Source: Treponema sp. (lineage in GTDB: Bacteria > Spirochaetota > Spirochaetia > Treponematales > Treponemataceae). From it: a DNA stretch of 53,688 bases. How positions within the stretch are numbered: position 1 is the stretch's first letter; the number at the start of each line of letters is the position of its first letter. Below the pieces are notes generated by a model, which was not told the DNA's origin, searched no databases, and was given only the letters and a program-made list of their open reading frames with translations. Location: contig JAFLSQ010000013.1 of assembly GCA_022510865.1 (NCBI GenBank), positions 1 through 53,688 on the forward strand. The letters run 5' to 3'. Made by a program: the position numbers and the translations under genes. Shown here piece by piece: positions 9,555-17,732 of this stretch.

Positions 9555-10127
9555 GTGAAGCGCGTCCTGCTTGGTCTTGGCTCGAACAAGGCGTTCGAGG
9601 GCAGGAGTCCGCAGGAGATTCTGCGCTGCGCCTGCTCGGAGCTTGAGCGGTATTTGAGCGGATATTCGTTCTCGTCGGTTTACAAGACCCGCGCGATGTA
9701 TGTTGATAATCAGGATGATTTTTACAACATGGCGGCGATCGGCTATGTCGCTGACGAGGCGGACGCTTTTGATTTTCTGACCCGCATGAACACGATAGAG
9801 GCGATGTACGGCAGGGACAGGTCCAAGGAAATCCGTTTTGGGCCGCGCACTCTGGACATTGACATTGAGCTGTTCGGAGATGAGGTCATAAATCATTCTG
9901 CGCTCCAGATTCCTCACCCAAGAATAGCGGAAAGGGCGTTTGTTCTTGTTCCCGCTATTGAGATTTTGACGAATTCTGCCGATGTTTTAATTAGAGAGAA
10001 ATACATTTCTTGTCTGGAAAGGCTGACCGCAGACAACGGCTCAGAGGGAATCATAAAACTAGGTGGATGGCAGAATGGAGACGGAGCAGACCGCTGTAAC
10101 GACAAAACACGCTTACAAGGCAGGTGA
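9555..10127 (+). CDS. folK: 2-amino-4-hydroxy-6-hydroxymethyldihydropteridine pyrophosphokinase
   Basis: HPPK transfers pyrophosphate from ATP to 6-hydroxymethyl-7,8-dihydropterin in folate synthesis. Signatures are VLLGLGSNKAFEG at the N-terminus, the Mg-binding GPRTLDIDIELFG, and IPHPRIAERAFVLVP. It starts with GTG at 9555 right after recA. The 190 residues include a ~25-residue C-terminal extension that overlaps the start of scpA by 53 bases; the last residues (GWQNGDGADRCNDKTRLQGR) look like overlap-driven sequence rather than conserved fold. No other folate gene is visible here. Confidence 0.9.
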   Translation: MKRVLLGLGSNKAFEGRSPQEILRCACSELERYLSGYSFSSVYKTRAMYVDNQDDFYNMAAIGYVADEADAFDFLTRMNTIEAMYGRDRSKEIRFGPRTLDIDIELFGDEVINHSALQIPHPRIAERAFVLVPAIEILTNSADVLIREKYISCLERLTADNGSEGIIKLGGWQNGDGADRCNDKTRLQGR

Positions 10128-10869
10128 ATTTGAAGGCCCCCTTGATTTGCTTTGGAGCTTAATCAGGGATAGCAAGGTTAATATCTATGATATTCCCATC
10201 GCGCAGATTACGGAGCAGTATCTGGATTATCTGGACTATGCCGTGCAGACCGACCTGAGCGATCTCTCTGAGTTTTACAGCTGGGCCGCGAAGCTTGTCT
10301 ACATAAAAAGCCGGATGCTCCTGCCAGTTGAGGTGGCTTTTGACGATGATGATGAGGATGACCCGAGGCGCGAGCTTGTTGACAAACTCATCGAGTATCA
10401 GAAATTCAAAAGGCTCACGTCACTGATGGAGGAGCAGGAGGATGATTCCGAATGGAATTTCGAGCGCAAGAAAATCCAGCGGGTTCTTCCGTTTGACGAT
10501 TCGGAGGAAATGTGGCAGGAAGTGGACACGTGGGAGCTTTTGCAGCAGATGCAGAGCATGTTCAAGTCCATTATGAGCCAGTATTCAAACGAGAAAATCC
10601 TGAATATGTATGAGGAAATCTCGGTGAACGAGAAAATCACCCTCATGAACGAGTTTCTTGATGAGAAGAGCGAGTGTATGTTCACGGATTTGCTTACCCG
10701 CCCAGGCAACGAGATGGACGTAATCTGCGCTTTCATGGCGATTCTGGAGGCGGTCAAATTCCGGATGATCCGGATTTTGCAGAGCAGACTTTTCGGGGAT
10801 ATAAAAATCTGCCGTCGTGAGGACAGCGACGGTTTTATCCCCGCAGAGTCGGATTTAACCACTAACTGA
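10075..10869 (+). CDS. scpA: segregation and condensation protein A
   Basis: ScpA is the kleisin subunit that bridges SMC heads in the bacterial condensin. The N-terminal signature GEFEGPLDLLWSLIRDSK and PIAQITEQYLDYL are diagnostic. An acidic middle (DDDDEDDPRRE) and a C-terminal winged-helix region (VICAFMAILEAVKFRMIRI) complete the ~264 residues. I place the start at the ATG at 10075, which has AGGTGG eight bases upstream; an in-frame GTG at 10063 adds four residues. It overlaps folK and precedes scpB by 14 bases, so the pair is co-expressed. Confidence 0.93.
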   Translation: METEQTAVTTKHAYKAGEFEGPLDLLWSLIRDSKVNIYDIPIAQITEQYLDYLDYAVQTDLSDLSEFYSWAAKLVYIKSRMLLPVEVAFDDDDEDDPRRELVDKLIEYQKFKRLTSLMEEQEDDSEWNFERKKIQRVLPFDDSEEMWQEVDTWELLQQMQSMFKSIMSQYSNEKILNMYEEISVNEKITLMNEFLDEKSECMFTDLLTRPGNEMDVICAFMAILEAVKFRMIRILQSRLFGDIKICRREDSDGFIPAESDLTTN

Positions 10870-10883
10870 TTCAGGGGATTTTT

Positions 10884-11423
10884 ATGGAATTCAATAAAGA
10901 AGCCGCACTTGTCGAGGCAATCCTTTTTTTGGAAAGCGAGCCGCTCACAGAGAAAGTCCTGTCGAACAAAGCCCAGCTTTCGGAGGAGGTCGTGGAGAAA
11001 TGCCTTGAGAAACTTAAGGAGAAATACGCGTCCGAGGACAGCGGAATCGAGCTTTCCATGATAACCGGCGGCTGGTGCCTCACTCCCAAAAAAGAATATT
11101 GGGATGTTCTCAAAGAATTCTACGGCTCACGGCGCGAGGGCAGGCTGTCAAAATCCGCGATGGAGACCCTCTCGATTATCGCGTACTCACAGCCGATTAC
11201 CCGCGCTGAAATCGAGCAGATTCGCGGAGTCGGCGTGGACAACATGATTCGGCTGCTTTTGGAGCGGAATCTTATCAAAGAAGTCGGGAAAAAAGAGGCT
11301 CCCGGACGGCCGACACTTTTCGGGACAACAAAAGAATTTCTCAAACTTTTCCGCTTGAATTCAATCGCGGAATTGCCTAAACTGGATGAGGATGAACAAG
11401 AGAGGTTCGAGCTTGCCAGATAA
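10884..11423 (+). CDS. scpB: segregation and condensation protein B
   Basis: ScpB forms a winged-helix dimer that binds ScpA in the SMC complex. The 179 residues contain EAILFLESEPLTEKVL near the N-terminus and the core signature LSIIAYSQPITRAEIEQIRG, then RPTLFGTTKEFLKLF. The reading frame overlaps the following rluB start by 38 bases, so translation of the two is likely coupled. Order scpA-scpB-rluB is common in bacteria. Confidence 0.93.
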   Translation: MEFNKEAALVEAILFLESEPLTEKVLSNKAQLSEEVVEKCLEKLKEKYASEDSGIELSMITGGWCLTPKKEYWDVLKEFYGSRREGRLSKSAMETLSIIAYSQPITRAEIEQIRGVGVDNMIRLLLERNLIKEVGKKEAPGRPTLFGTTKEFLKLFRLNSIAELPKLDEDEQERFELAR

Positions 11424-12135
11424 AGATGAGGTGCGGCTGCAAGTTTTTCTTGCCCACTGCGGGGTCGCAAGCCGCAGGGCCAGCGAGCAGATAATTCTTG
11501 ACGGCCGCGTTAGCGTGAACGGCACTGTAATTACTGAGCTTGGCACAAAAGTGACGGCATCGGATGTGGTTGCGGTGGACGGGAAGCAGGTTTTTCAGGA
11601 AGAGAAAAAGCGGTATGTCCTGCTGAACAAGCCCGCCGGATTCGTGTGCTCCGCTTCGGATGAGAAAGGCCGGAAAGTCGCCGCGGATTTGATTCAGGGG
11701 GCTTTCAGGGAGCGGCTTTACAACGTGGGGCGGCTTGATATGTACAGCAAGGGCATGATTTTTTTCACAAACGACGGGGAATTCGCAAGGATTCTCTCGC
11801 ATCCGTCAAGCCAGCTGGAAAAAGAGTACATCGTTGAGACCAGTCAGGATGTGCCGGATGATTTTCCTGCGCGGTTCGAGCGGGGAATCCGCGTGAACAA
11901 TGTTTTTTACCGGTGCCTGCGCTGCGAGATTCTACGTCCGCGCAAAATAAAAATCGTTCTGATTGAGGGCAAGAACCGGGAAATCAGGACGGTTCTGGAG
12001 AGCGTGGGGCTTGGCACTCATTCTTTGGTGCGCGTGAGGATTGGAAACGTCTATCTGGATGATTTGCGGCCCGGAGACTTCCGCGAGCTTTCCGAGCGCG
12101 AGGTGCGCTCCCTTTTGCAGTCGTGCGCGAGATAA
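11386..12135 (+). CDS. rluB: 23S rRNA pseudouridine synthase, RluB family
   Basis: An S4 RNA-binding domain (RLQVFLAHCGVASRRASEQII, start) precedes an RsuA/RluB catalytic domain. The catalytic Asp lies in NVGRLDMYSKGMIFFTNDG, a variant of the usual GRLDxxTxGLLLLTNDG in which Thr is replaced by Ser. The substrate (23S U2605 position in the E. coli scheme) is inferred from family and from the scpAB neighbourhood. Two ATGs at 11386 and 11392 lie inside scpB; either could start it. RluE/F or RsuA assignment is possible but less likely in this context. Confidence 0.85.
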   Translation: MRMNKRGSSLPDKDEVRLQVFLAHCGVASRRASEQIILDGRVSVNGTVITELGTKVTASDVVAVDGKQVFQEEKKRYVLLNKPAGFVCSASDEKGRKVAADLIQGAFRERLYNVGRLDMYSKGMIFFTNDGEFARILSHPSSQLEKEYIVETSQDVPDDFPARFERGIRVNNVFYRCLRCEILRPRKIKIVLIEGKNREIRTVLESVGLGTHSLVRVRIGNVYLDDLRPGDFRELSEREVRSLLQSCAR

Positions 12136-12216
12136 TCGGCTGTATGAAAAAAATGCACCGGCGCGGCGGCCGGCAATCAGTCAGCTCGGATTTTATGTGA
12201 TTTTAAGGAGACATAG

Positions 12217-12849
12217 ATGATTATAGCCATAGACGGACCTGCCGGAACTGGAAAAAGCACGGTCGCATCGATTCTTGCGAAGAAGCTGGACATCACTTTT
12301 TTGAACAGCGGCGGATTTTATCGCACTTTCACGATTGCCTTGCTTGATGCGGACATTGATTATTCGGATGAGGAGCGCGCGCTTGATTTCTGCAAGAAGC
12401 AGGACATCAAATACACGAAGGACAGTCATTTCATCCTGAACGATACCGATGTGACTTCCCGGCTGCACGATGACTGCGTCGCGGGAAATGTGGCGCAGGT
12501 CAGCTCGATTATCCCGCTCAGGCATTATGTGAACGAGCTGATGCGGGAAATCACGAAGTCTCTGAGCATTGTGTGCGAGGGGCGTGATATGACGACCGTG
12601 GTTTTCCCGGATGCGGAATGCAAGGTCTACCTTGACGCGAGCGCGGCTGTCCGCGCGAAAAGGAGGCTGGAGCAGGGCGTGAGCGACATGACGCTTGAGG
12701 AAATCCAGAAATCCATAGAGGAGAGGGATGAAATCGACAGGAATAAAAAAGAAGGCGCGCTGAAAATCGCTCCGGATGCCCTATATATTGATACATCCAA
12801 CTTGACGATAGACAATGTTTGTGAGATAATATTAAAACAAATTTCATGA
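12217..12849 (+). CDS. cmk: cytidylate kinase
   Basis: Phosphorylates CMP and dCMP to diphosphates. 210 residues: P-loop IAIDGPAGTGKST at the start, then NSGGFYRTF where most Cmk proteins have DTGAMYR, GRDMTTVVFPDAECKVYLDA, and the LID region RRLEQGVSDMTLEEIQKSIEERDEID. AAGGAGA precedes the ATG. The stop overlaps ATGA with a possible start of the rpsA reading frame. In some treponemes the two proteins are, to my recollection, a single fused product; here they are separate frames. Confidence 0.88.
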   Translation: MIIAIDGPAGTGKSTVASILAKKLDITFLNSGGFYRTFTIALLDADIDYSDEERALDFCKKQDIKYTKDSHFILNDTDVTSRLHDDCVAGNVAQVSSIIPLRHYVNELMREITKSLSIVCEGRDMTTVVFPDAECKVYLDASAAVRAKRRLEQGVSDMTLEEIQKSIEERDEIDRNKKEGALKIAPDALYIDTSNLTIDNVCEIILKQIS

Positions 12850-12863
12850 TAAAAGGTTTCAGA

Positions 12864-14573
12864 ATGGAAGAAATGGAAGTGGAGAAGGAAGACGCTCAGA
12901 ACTCCGTGAGCAATTTCGAGACACAGTTAGACGCATACGACTTTGCCGCGCCGCAGGCTGGTCAGTTGGTAGAAGGAACAGTTGTTCAGGTTACAGATGA
13001 CTATGTTTACGTCGATATCGGTGATAAGTCAGAAGGTTTGATCCCCGTTGAGGAGTTTGCAGATGACCTGCCAAAAGTAGGGGATAAGGTACAGTCTTTG
13101 CTTACAGGTCACAATCCGAACGGACCGATGCTTTCAAAACGAAAGGCTGACTCAAAGCGCTATTTGAAAGAGATTCAGACGGCATGGAAGGAGAAAACGC
13201 CTGTAGACGGAAAGATTACGAAGATTGTGAAGAGCGGCTACGAGGTTGATTTGGGAATCGAGAGGGCCGCTTTCCTGCCAATCAGTCAGGCGGACTCGGA
13301 GAAAATCGACAAGCCGGAGACGTTTCTTGGGCTTAAGTCCAAGTTTTATATCGAGCGGCTGTATTCGGACAGCAAGCTGAATCCGGTTGTGAACCGCCGC
13401 AAATATCTTGAGGAGCAGATTGACGCGAAGCGCGAGGCTTTCTTCAATTCTGTTCAGATTGGTGATACGGTCAAGGGAACGGTCAAGAGTTTCACGAGTT
13501 TCGGCGCGTTCATCGATTTGGGCGGATTTGACGGTCTGCTTCACATCAATGACATGAGCTGGGGACACGTTGCCCGCCCGAAAGATTTTGTAAAAAAAGA
13601 CCAGGAAATCGAGCTTAAGGTCATCCGCCTTGACCCTGCGGAAAAGAGAATCAATCTCTCGCTCAAACATTTCTCTGAGGATCCTTGGATTCACTTTGAG
13701 GAGAAATATCACGTCAATGACATCGTGAAGGGCAAGGTGACAAAACTCACCGAGTTCGGCGCGTTCGTGGAGCTTGAGGAGGGGATTGAGGGCCTTGTCC
13801 ATATCTCCGAGTTCTCCTGGACAAAAAAGGTGAATAAACCGTCCGATATGGTTTCTGTGGGTCAGGAAGTTGAGGCAATGATTCTCGGTTATGATATTCA
13901 GGCCGGACGTGTCTCTTTGGGCTTCAAGCAGGCGACGGACAATCCGTGGGATACAATCGCGGAGAAATATCCTGTTGGAAAGAAAGTTTCCGGAAAAGTA
14001 GTCAAAATAACGAATATCGGTGCGTTCGTCGCGCTTGAGGATGGAATTGACGGCTTTCTTCATGCGGATGATATTTCCTGGACGAAAAAAGTCAAGCATC
14101 CGGGCAGCGAGCTTTCTGTTGACCAGGAGATTGACGCGGTTATCCTTGAATGTGATACCGAGGCAAGGCGCATAAAAATCGGCATGAAGCAGCTTACGGA
14201 TGATCCTTGGAAGGCTTTTGCTGATGAGTACAAGCCAGGCTCTACGCTTGAGGGCGAGATTACCTCAATCACGGATTTTGGTATTTTTGTCCGCGCTCCG
14301 AATGGAATTGAGGGGCTGGTGAATAAATCCAACCTGAGCGATGACAAGGACGTGCCGTTCGAGCAGGCTGTCACAAAGTACAAAGTCGGCGATAAAATCA
14401 ACGTGTTCGTGGTTGATGTGAAAGTTGAGAAGGAGCAGGTTGCGTTCTCTGTGCGCGAGTACAAGAGAAAACAGCAGCGTGATGAAATCTCTCAGTATAT
14501 GTCAGGCGCGAATGATGACGGAGACGGAGCGTACACTCTTGGAGATATGCTGAAGTCTCAGAAAAATGACTAA
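12864..14573 (+). CDS. rpsA: 30S ribosomal protein S1
   Basis: Six S1 (OB-fold) repeats are visible, starting at GQLVEGTVVQVTDDYVYVD, KTPVDGKITKIVKSGYEVD, GDTVKGTVKSFTSFGAFID, NDIVKGKVTKLTEFGAFVE, GKKVSGKVVKITNIGAFVA and GSTLEGEITSITDFGIFVR. S1 binds mRNA leaders and helps unfold them at the 30S subunit. The ATG at 12864 has AAAGG seven bases upstream; the ATG at 12846, overlapping the cmk stop as ATGA, would add six residues. A terminator hairpin follows directly. Its presence coexists with the many predicted leaderless genes in this window. Confidence 0.93.
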   Translation: MEEMEVEKEDAQNSVSNFETQLDAYDFAAPQAGQLVEGTVVQVTDDYVYVDIGDKSEGLIPVEEFADDLPKVGDKVQSLLTGHNPNGPMLSKRKADSKRYLKEIQTAWKEKTPVDGKITKIVKSGYEVDLGIERAAFLPISQADSEKIDKPETFLGLKSKFYIERLYSDSKLNPVVNRRKYLEEQIDAKREAFFNSVQIGDTVKGTVKSFTSFGAFIDLGGFDGLLHINDMSWGHVARPKDFVKKDQEIELKVIRLDPAEKRINLSLKHFSEDPWIHFEEKYHVNDIVKGKVTKLTEFGAFVELEEGIEGLVHISEFSWTKKVNKPSDMVSVGQEVEAMILGYDIQAGRVSLGFKQATDNPWDTIAEKYPVGKKVSGKVVKITNIGAFVALEDGIDGFLHADDISWTKKVKHPGSELSVDQEIDAVILECDTEARRIKIGMKQLTDDPWKAFADEYKPGSTLEGEITSITDFGIFVRAPNGIEGLVNKSNLSDDKDVPFEQAVTKYKVGDKINVFVVDVKVEKEQVAFSVREYKRKQQRDEISQYMSGANDDGDGAYTLGDMLKSQKND

Positions 14574-14578
14574 ATAAC

Positions 14579-14608
14579 TTCCGGCGGATTTGCCGGAACG
14601 AATTTTTT
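14579..14608 (+). terminator. rho-independent terminator after rpsA
   Basis: TTCCGGC (14579-14585) pairs with GCCGGAA (14592-14598) around a 6-base loop, followed by CGAATTTTTTC. It lies five bases after the rpsA stop. Confidence 0.75.
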
Positions 14609-14611
14609 CAT

Positions 14612-14657
14612 AAAAGGCGCATTGCATGTCTGGATGGATAGGCAATGCGCTTTGTTT
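14612..14657 (+). terminator. second hairpin with U-rich tail, before the regulator gene
   Basis: GCGCATTGC (14617-14625) pairs perfectly with GCAATGCGC (14642-14650) around a 16-base loop, extended by A/T pairs and followed by TTTGTTT. It resembles a second tandem terminator but sits only 14 bases before the ATG at 14665, so it could instead shape the leader of that gene. Confidence 0.5.
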
Positions 14658-14664
14658 AGGTTGA

Positions 14665-15543
14665 ATGAGTAAGATAATATCTCCTTTTGTGGGGAACAGC
14701 AATTTTGCGAATGAAATGAAATCCTTGTTCTCGACCCTCTCTGCGAACAGCGCGTCTGTCTTGCTTGTGGGGGAGCGGGGAACGGGAAAACGTCTGATTG
14801 CTCAGCATATTCATTATGCTTCATCCGGCACTCTGGGGTATTTTTTTGAGGTAAACGGCAAGGCATTCACAGATTTTCAGATTCTGGAATCTTTTGACAC
14901 TGTGGAGAAGCTTGCGTCTTACAAGCAGAGAGTCACGCTTTTCATCAGTTTTATTGATGAGGTGTCTCCTGCCGCTCAAGAGAAACTCCTTGCGCTGATT
15001 AAACTGTTTGCCCGGAGCAATGCGGATATTAGGCTTATTACTTCAACCGAGCAGTCTTTGGAGGCGAAGGTCTCTCAGAGGCTGTTCTCTTCCGATTTGT
15101 ATTACCGCCTTAACGCCGTTGTGCTGAATGTCATACCGCTCAGGCAGCGGAAAGAGGATATTCTTCCGATTGCGGCCTGCTGCATGGAGACGTTCAGCAG
15201 GAAATCGGGGATGGGTTTCAATCAGTTTTCGGAGGAGGCTGTTTCTGCCATGGAAAGCAATTTCTGGGCAGGGAACGTGGACGAGCTTTTCAATGCCGTG
15301 CAGAGGGCATTCATTGTCGGCCAGCCGCCGGTAATCAAATCCTCTGATTTGGGGCTGCGCGACATGGAGCTGCATTTTCATGATAAAAGTCTGAAAAATG
15401 CGCTGGACACGTTCAAAAAAGCGTATCTTACAAAAGTGCTGGAGGAAAACGGATGGAATCAGACAAAAACCGCCCGGATACTAGGAATTCAGCGCACTTA
15501 TGTGATAAGATTGATGAAAGAATTGCAGATTCGCAGAAAATAA
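14665..15543 (+). CDS. degenerate NtrC-type AAA+ regulator with Fis-type HTH
   Basis: 292 residues. A sigma54-activator-like AAA+ domain occupies ~1-225: Walker A GERGTGKR (the usual final Thr/Ser is Arg), Walker B TLFISFIDEV, and the sensor segment DLYYRLNAVVLNVIPLRQRKEDI (start). The C-terminus is a Fis-type helix-turn-helix (LEENGWNQTKTARILGIQRTY). The GAFTGA loop that contacts sigma54 is absent; the segment between Walker A and B is shortened. There is no receiver domain. It may therefore bind DNA and regulate without activating sigma54, as TyrR-type proteins do. Start at 14665 has only a weak TAGG upstream. Two membrane-associated genes follow closely. Confidence 0.72.
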   Translation: MSKIISPFVGNSNFANEMKSLFSTLSANSASVLLVGERGTGKRLIAQHIHYASSGTLGYFFEVNGKAFTDFQILESFDTVEKLASYKQRVTLFISFIDEVSPAAQEKLLALIKLFARSNADIRLITSTEQSLEAKVSQRLFSSDLYYRLNAVVLNVIPLRQRKEDILPIAACCMETFSRKSGMGFNQFSEEAVSAMESNFWAGNVDELFNAVQRAFIVGQPPVIKSSDLGLRDMELHFHDKSLKNALDTFKKAYLTKVLEENGWNQTKTARILGIQRTYVIRLMKELQIRRK

Positions 15544-15555
15544 AGAGGTGAGAAA

Positions 15556-16233
15556 ATGACTGAAAATGCAGAGAGACAGACAGCGGGCAAAAAACTTAAT
15601 TCTTTTATAGAGACCAGAAAAAAGATTCTTGTCGTCACCCTGATTGTTCTGCTTTGTTGTATCGTGGCACTGATAGTGTGCACGCTTGTCGTGAATAAAA
15701 ACAAACTCTCGGGATTGACCGCCCTGGACAGCATATCATACGATCTTACGGATGGCTCGGCAGGTCTTGACGAGAGCGAGCTGAATGCAAGACGCGCTTC
15801 CGCGCTAGAGAGCCTTGCGGCTTTGACCTCAAAAGGCGGGATTGTCGGAGCGCGCGCGAACATGCTGACAGCGGAAATTTTTTATCAGCAGGAAAAATAT
15901 GCGGATGCGGCGGCCGCATGGAAGGCATCGGCAGAGAAATCCCCGAAATCTTACATCGCGCCCATCGCGTATTATAATCTTGGCGTGTGCTACGAGCAGC
16001 TCGGGCAGAATGATGATGCCGCCGACAGCTATAAAAAAGCCGCCGACAACAAGGACTATGTTCTTGGCACTCACGCGGCGTTCAGTTATGGCAGGGTTCT
16101 TGAGCTTTCCGGAAAATATGCGGAGGCTTTTGAGGCCTACTCACAGTTGTACGGCAAAGACCCTGATGATTCATGGGCAAAACTCGCGAAAACCCGGATG
16201 ATAGCCCTGCAGATTGAGGGAAAGGCAGACTGA
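15556..16233 (+). CDS. membrane-anchored TPR protein
   Basis: 225 residues with one N-terminal transmembrane helix at ~24-46 (ILVVTLIVLLCCIVALIVCT) and a TPR domain outside (residues ~100-215, for example IAYYNLGVCYEQLGQNDDAADSYKKA, start, and EKYADAAAAWKASAEKSP). The arrangement matches YfgM/BepA-neighbour type ancillary proteins of the Sec translocon or general periplasmic scaffolds; this is by analogy only. AAAGAGGTGAG precedes the start. It follows the regulator gene by 12 bases and precedes a lipoprotein by five, suggesting one operon. Confidence 0.68.
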   Translation: MTENAERQTAGKKLNSFIETRKKILVVTLIVLLCCIVALIVCTLVVNKNKLSGLTALDSISYDLTDGSAGLDESELNARRASALESLAALTSKGGIVGARANMLTAEIFYQQEKYADAAAAWKASAEKSPKSYIAPIAYYNLGVCYEQLGQNDDAADSYKKAADNKDYVLGTHAAFSYGRVLELSGKYAEAFEAYSQLYGKDPDDSWAKLAKTRMIALQIEGKAD

Positions 16234-16238
16234 GGTCT

Positions 16239-17024
16239 ATGGACAAAAAGGCATACCCCGCGATGAGGAGAATCTTTTTTCTCTGCCCGATGGTATGCCT
16301 TTTGTTTTTAACGTCAGGCTGCGGGCTTGACAAGTATTATCTTCTGCCGTCCCCGGTGAATATAAATCATCTGGCTGTCTACACTTCCAATTACGGCGAG
16401 CGTTACTTTGAGTTTTTCACCAACGAGAGCGATTTTGATTCCGCCGGAGATTTCAAGTTCTCCGGTACGGAGGTTTACTACAAAATCTACAGCAGCTCGC
16501 AGACCTTGGAGAGCCAGGTTGCGGTTCTGAACAATCTTGCCAGCAGCGACAGCACGAGCGCGACAGCCGCATCCCGTCTGATGACCTCGACATCAAGCGG
16601 AGGGTATGGCTATCGGCCGTTAAGGGTGCAGAACTTTTTGTCGCGGTCAACTTTGATTCCGTTTACGGGCGATAATCAGCGTGTGTATATAAGGCTCAGC
16701 GATTATCAGAGCGGTGAGGATTTTTCTGCCCGGATTCTTGTGGATGGCTTGCCTTTGTACGGCTCATCAAGCAGGACAATCCCCGTGAGAAATATTCCCG
16801 GAAGCCACACTTTTAATTTCGGACGGGAAGGCGGAAACCGCTCGCGCGATATGCCCGAGAGCACGGACGATGATGTCTATTACACTTCGATGAGTGACGG
16901 CCAGAAGTGGTTTGTCGCGCTTTTTGCCGTCGCCTCCGGAATGGACGTGACTTACACGCCCTATTACAGCAATATTCTGTATCTTGGCGCGGTGACGATT
17001 GACGCTGACACGCAGGATAATTAG
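16239..17024 (+). CDS. predicted lipoprotein of unknown function
   Basis: 261 residues beginning with a lipoprotein signal: a positively charged start, hydrophobic stretch (FFLCPMVCLLFL) and lipobox LTSGC, with Cys at about residue 28. The mature protein is beta-rich and Ser/Tyr-rich, with no motif I recognise. It would be anchored in the inner or outer membrane facing the periplasm or surface. GAGGT lies just before the ATG. It is the last gene of the plus-strand run; the hairpin beyond it belongs mainly to the converging tRNA gene. Confidence 0.68.
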   Translation: MDKKAYPAMRRIFFLCPMVCLLFLTSGCGLDKYYLLPSPVNINHLAVYTSNYGERYFEFFTNESDFDSAGDFKFSGTEVYYKIYSSSQTLESQVAVLNNLASSDSTSATAASRLMTSTSSGGYGYRPLRVQNFLSRSTLIPFTGDNQRVYIRLSDYQSGEDFSARILVDGLPLYGSSSRTIPVRNIPGSHTFNFGREGGNRSRDMPESTDDDVYYTSMSDGQKWFVALFAVASGMDVTYTPYYSNILYLGAVTIDADTQDN

Positions 17025-17028
17025 GAGA

Positions 17029-17057
17029 TAAAAAAAGAGTTCCGCAAGGGAACTCTT
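17029..17057 (-). terminator. terminator of the tRNA-Arg transcript
   Basis: On the minus strand AAGAGTTCC (17057-17049) pairs with GGAACTCTT (17043-17035) around a 5-base loop, followed by a T-run (A-run 17029-17034 on the plus strand). It starts three bases after the tRNA discriminator base and also lies 4 bases after the converging lipoprotein stop. Confidence 0.85.
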
Positions 17058-17059
17058 AG

Positions 17060-17133
17060 TGACGCTTGGCAGAATCGAACTGTCGACCTACTGCTTAGAA
17101 GGCAGTTGCTCTATCCAGCTGAGCTAAAGCGCC
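17060..17133 (-). tRNA. tRNA-Arg (anticodon TCT)
   Basis: The cloverleaf reads from 17133 to 17060: acceptor GGCGCTT pairing with AAGCGTC (one G-U), D-stem GCTC/GAGC, anticodon stem ACTGC/GCAGT with loop CTTCTAA (anticodon TCT), and T-loop TTCGATT. The T-stem GACAG/CTGCC has one A-C mismatch. The discriminator is A and CCA is not encoded. It decodes AGA (and AGG by wobble). Confidence 0.93.
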
Positions 17134-17144
17134 GAAGTAGAAAA

Positions 17145-17174
17145 ATTATAGCACAAAACGCCGTTGCTTTTCAA
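17145..17174 (-). promoter_or_regulatory. sigma70 promoter of tRNA-Arg
   Basis: TTGAAA (17174-17169), an 18-base spacer, then a perfect TATAAT (17150-17145) on the minus strand, 11 bases before the tRNA 5' end. It separates the tRNA from the suf genes upstream. Confidence 0.8.
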
Positions 17175-17198
17175 GTGCGCTGCGTGCGTTCCAAAAAA

Positions 17199-17627
17199 TT
17201 ATTTTACGCCGAGCATCTCACGCATAGTCCGCCAGCCGAGCATGGCGCATTTCACGCGGGCGGGCATTCTGGAGATGTCCTGCAAGGCAGCAGCCTCATC
17301 AAGCCGCTCCAAATCCTCCTTGGTGACTTTGCCTTTTATCATGCGGTCAAAAATATCCGCAAGCTGGAGCGCCTCGTCCTTTGTCTTCCCTATTACCAGA
17401 TCCGCCATCATGTCCACGGAAGCCTGACTGATTGCGCAGCCGCTTCCGGTGAAACTTGCGTCCGTGATTACGCCGTTGCCGTCGAGCTTGAGCTGCAGGG
17501 TTATCTGGTCGCCGCAGCTGGGGTTCACGCCCTCAAGACAGAAAGTCGGGGAATCCATATCAGCCTTGTGGGTTGGTGAGATGTTGTGCTCGTTCAGAAT
17601 TTCGCGGTAAAGCTCCTTAGTGTCCAT
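17199..17627 (-). CDS. sufU: iron-sulfur scaffold / sulfur acceptor SufU
   Basis: SufU accepts persulfide sulfur from SufS for the SufBCD scaffold in Gram-positive-type SUF systems. 142 residues with the three conserved Cys in NPSCGDQITL, TGSGCAISQAS and ARVKCAMLGWRTM, and the Asp of CGD. The spacing matches SufU rather than IscU (insertion before the third Cys). The start at 17627 has no Shine-Dalgarno but a -10 hexamer six bases upstream, so sufU appears to have its own leaderless promoter 160 bases after sufS. Confidence 0.92.
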   Translation of the reverse strand: MDTKELYREILNEHNISPTHKADMDSPTFCLEGVNPSCGDQITLQLKLDGNGVITDASFTGSGCAISQASVDMMADLVIGKTKDEALQLADIFDRMIKGKVTKEDLERLDEAAALQDISRMPARVKCAMLGWRTMREMLGVK

Positions 17628-17633
17628 ATTTTA

Positions 17634-17639
17634 AATATA
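17634..17639 (-). promoter_or_regulatory. -10 element predicting leaderless sufU mRNA
   Basis: TATATT (17639-17634, minus strand) ends exactly six bases before the sufU ATG; no ribosome-binding site is visible. Confidence 0.5.
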
Positions 17640-17707
17640 CCGAAAAAAATGCGCGGGGGCAAGGAGATGTTTTTGCGATGCCGCAAAATTGCGAAAGGAT
17701 TTTTTAT

Positions 17708-17732
17708 GCGGATTTCCCGGCCTTAAATCCGC
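17708..17732. repeat. inverted repeat GCGGATTT / AAATCCGC in the sufS-sufU gap
   Basis: GCGGATTT (17708-17715) and AAATCCGC (17725-17732) can form an 8-bp stem with a 9-base loop. A second, wider inverted repeat (GATTTTTCTG / CAGAAAAATC) starts at the sufS stop. These could slow or process the suf transcript. The rest of the 161-base gap shows only the sufU promoter. Confidence 0.45.
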
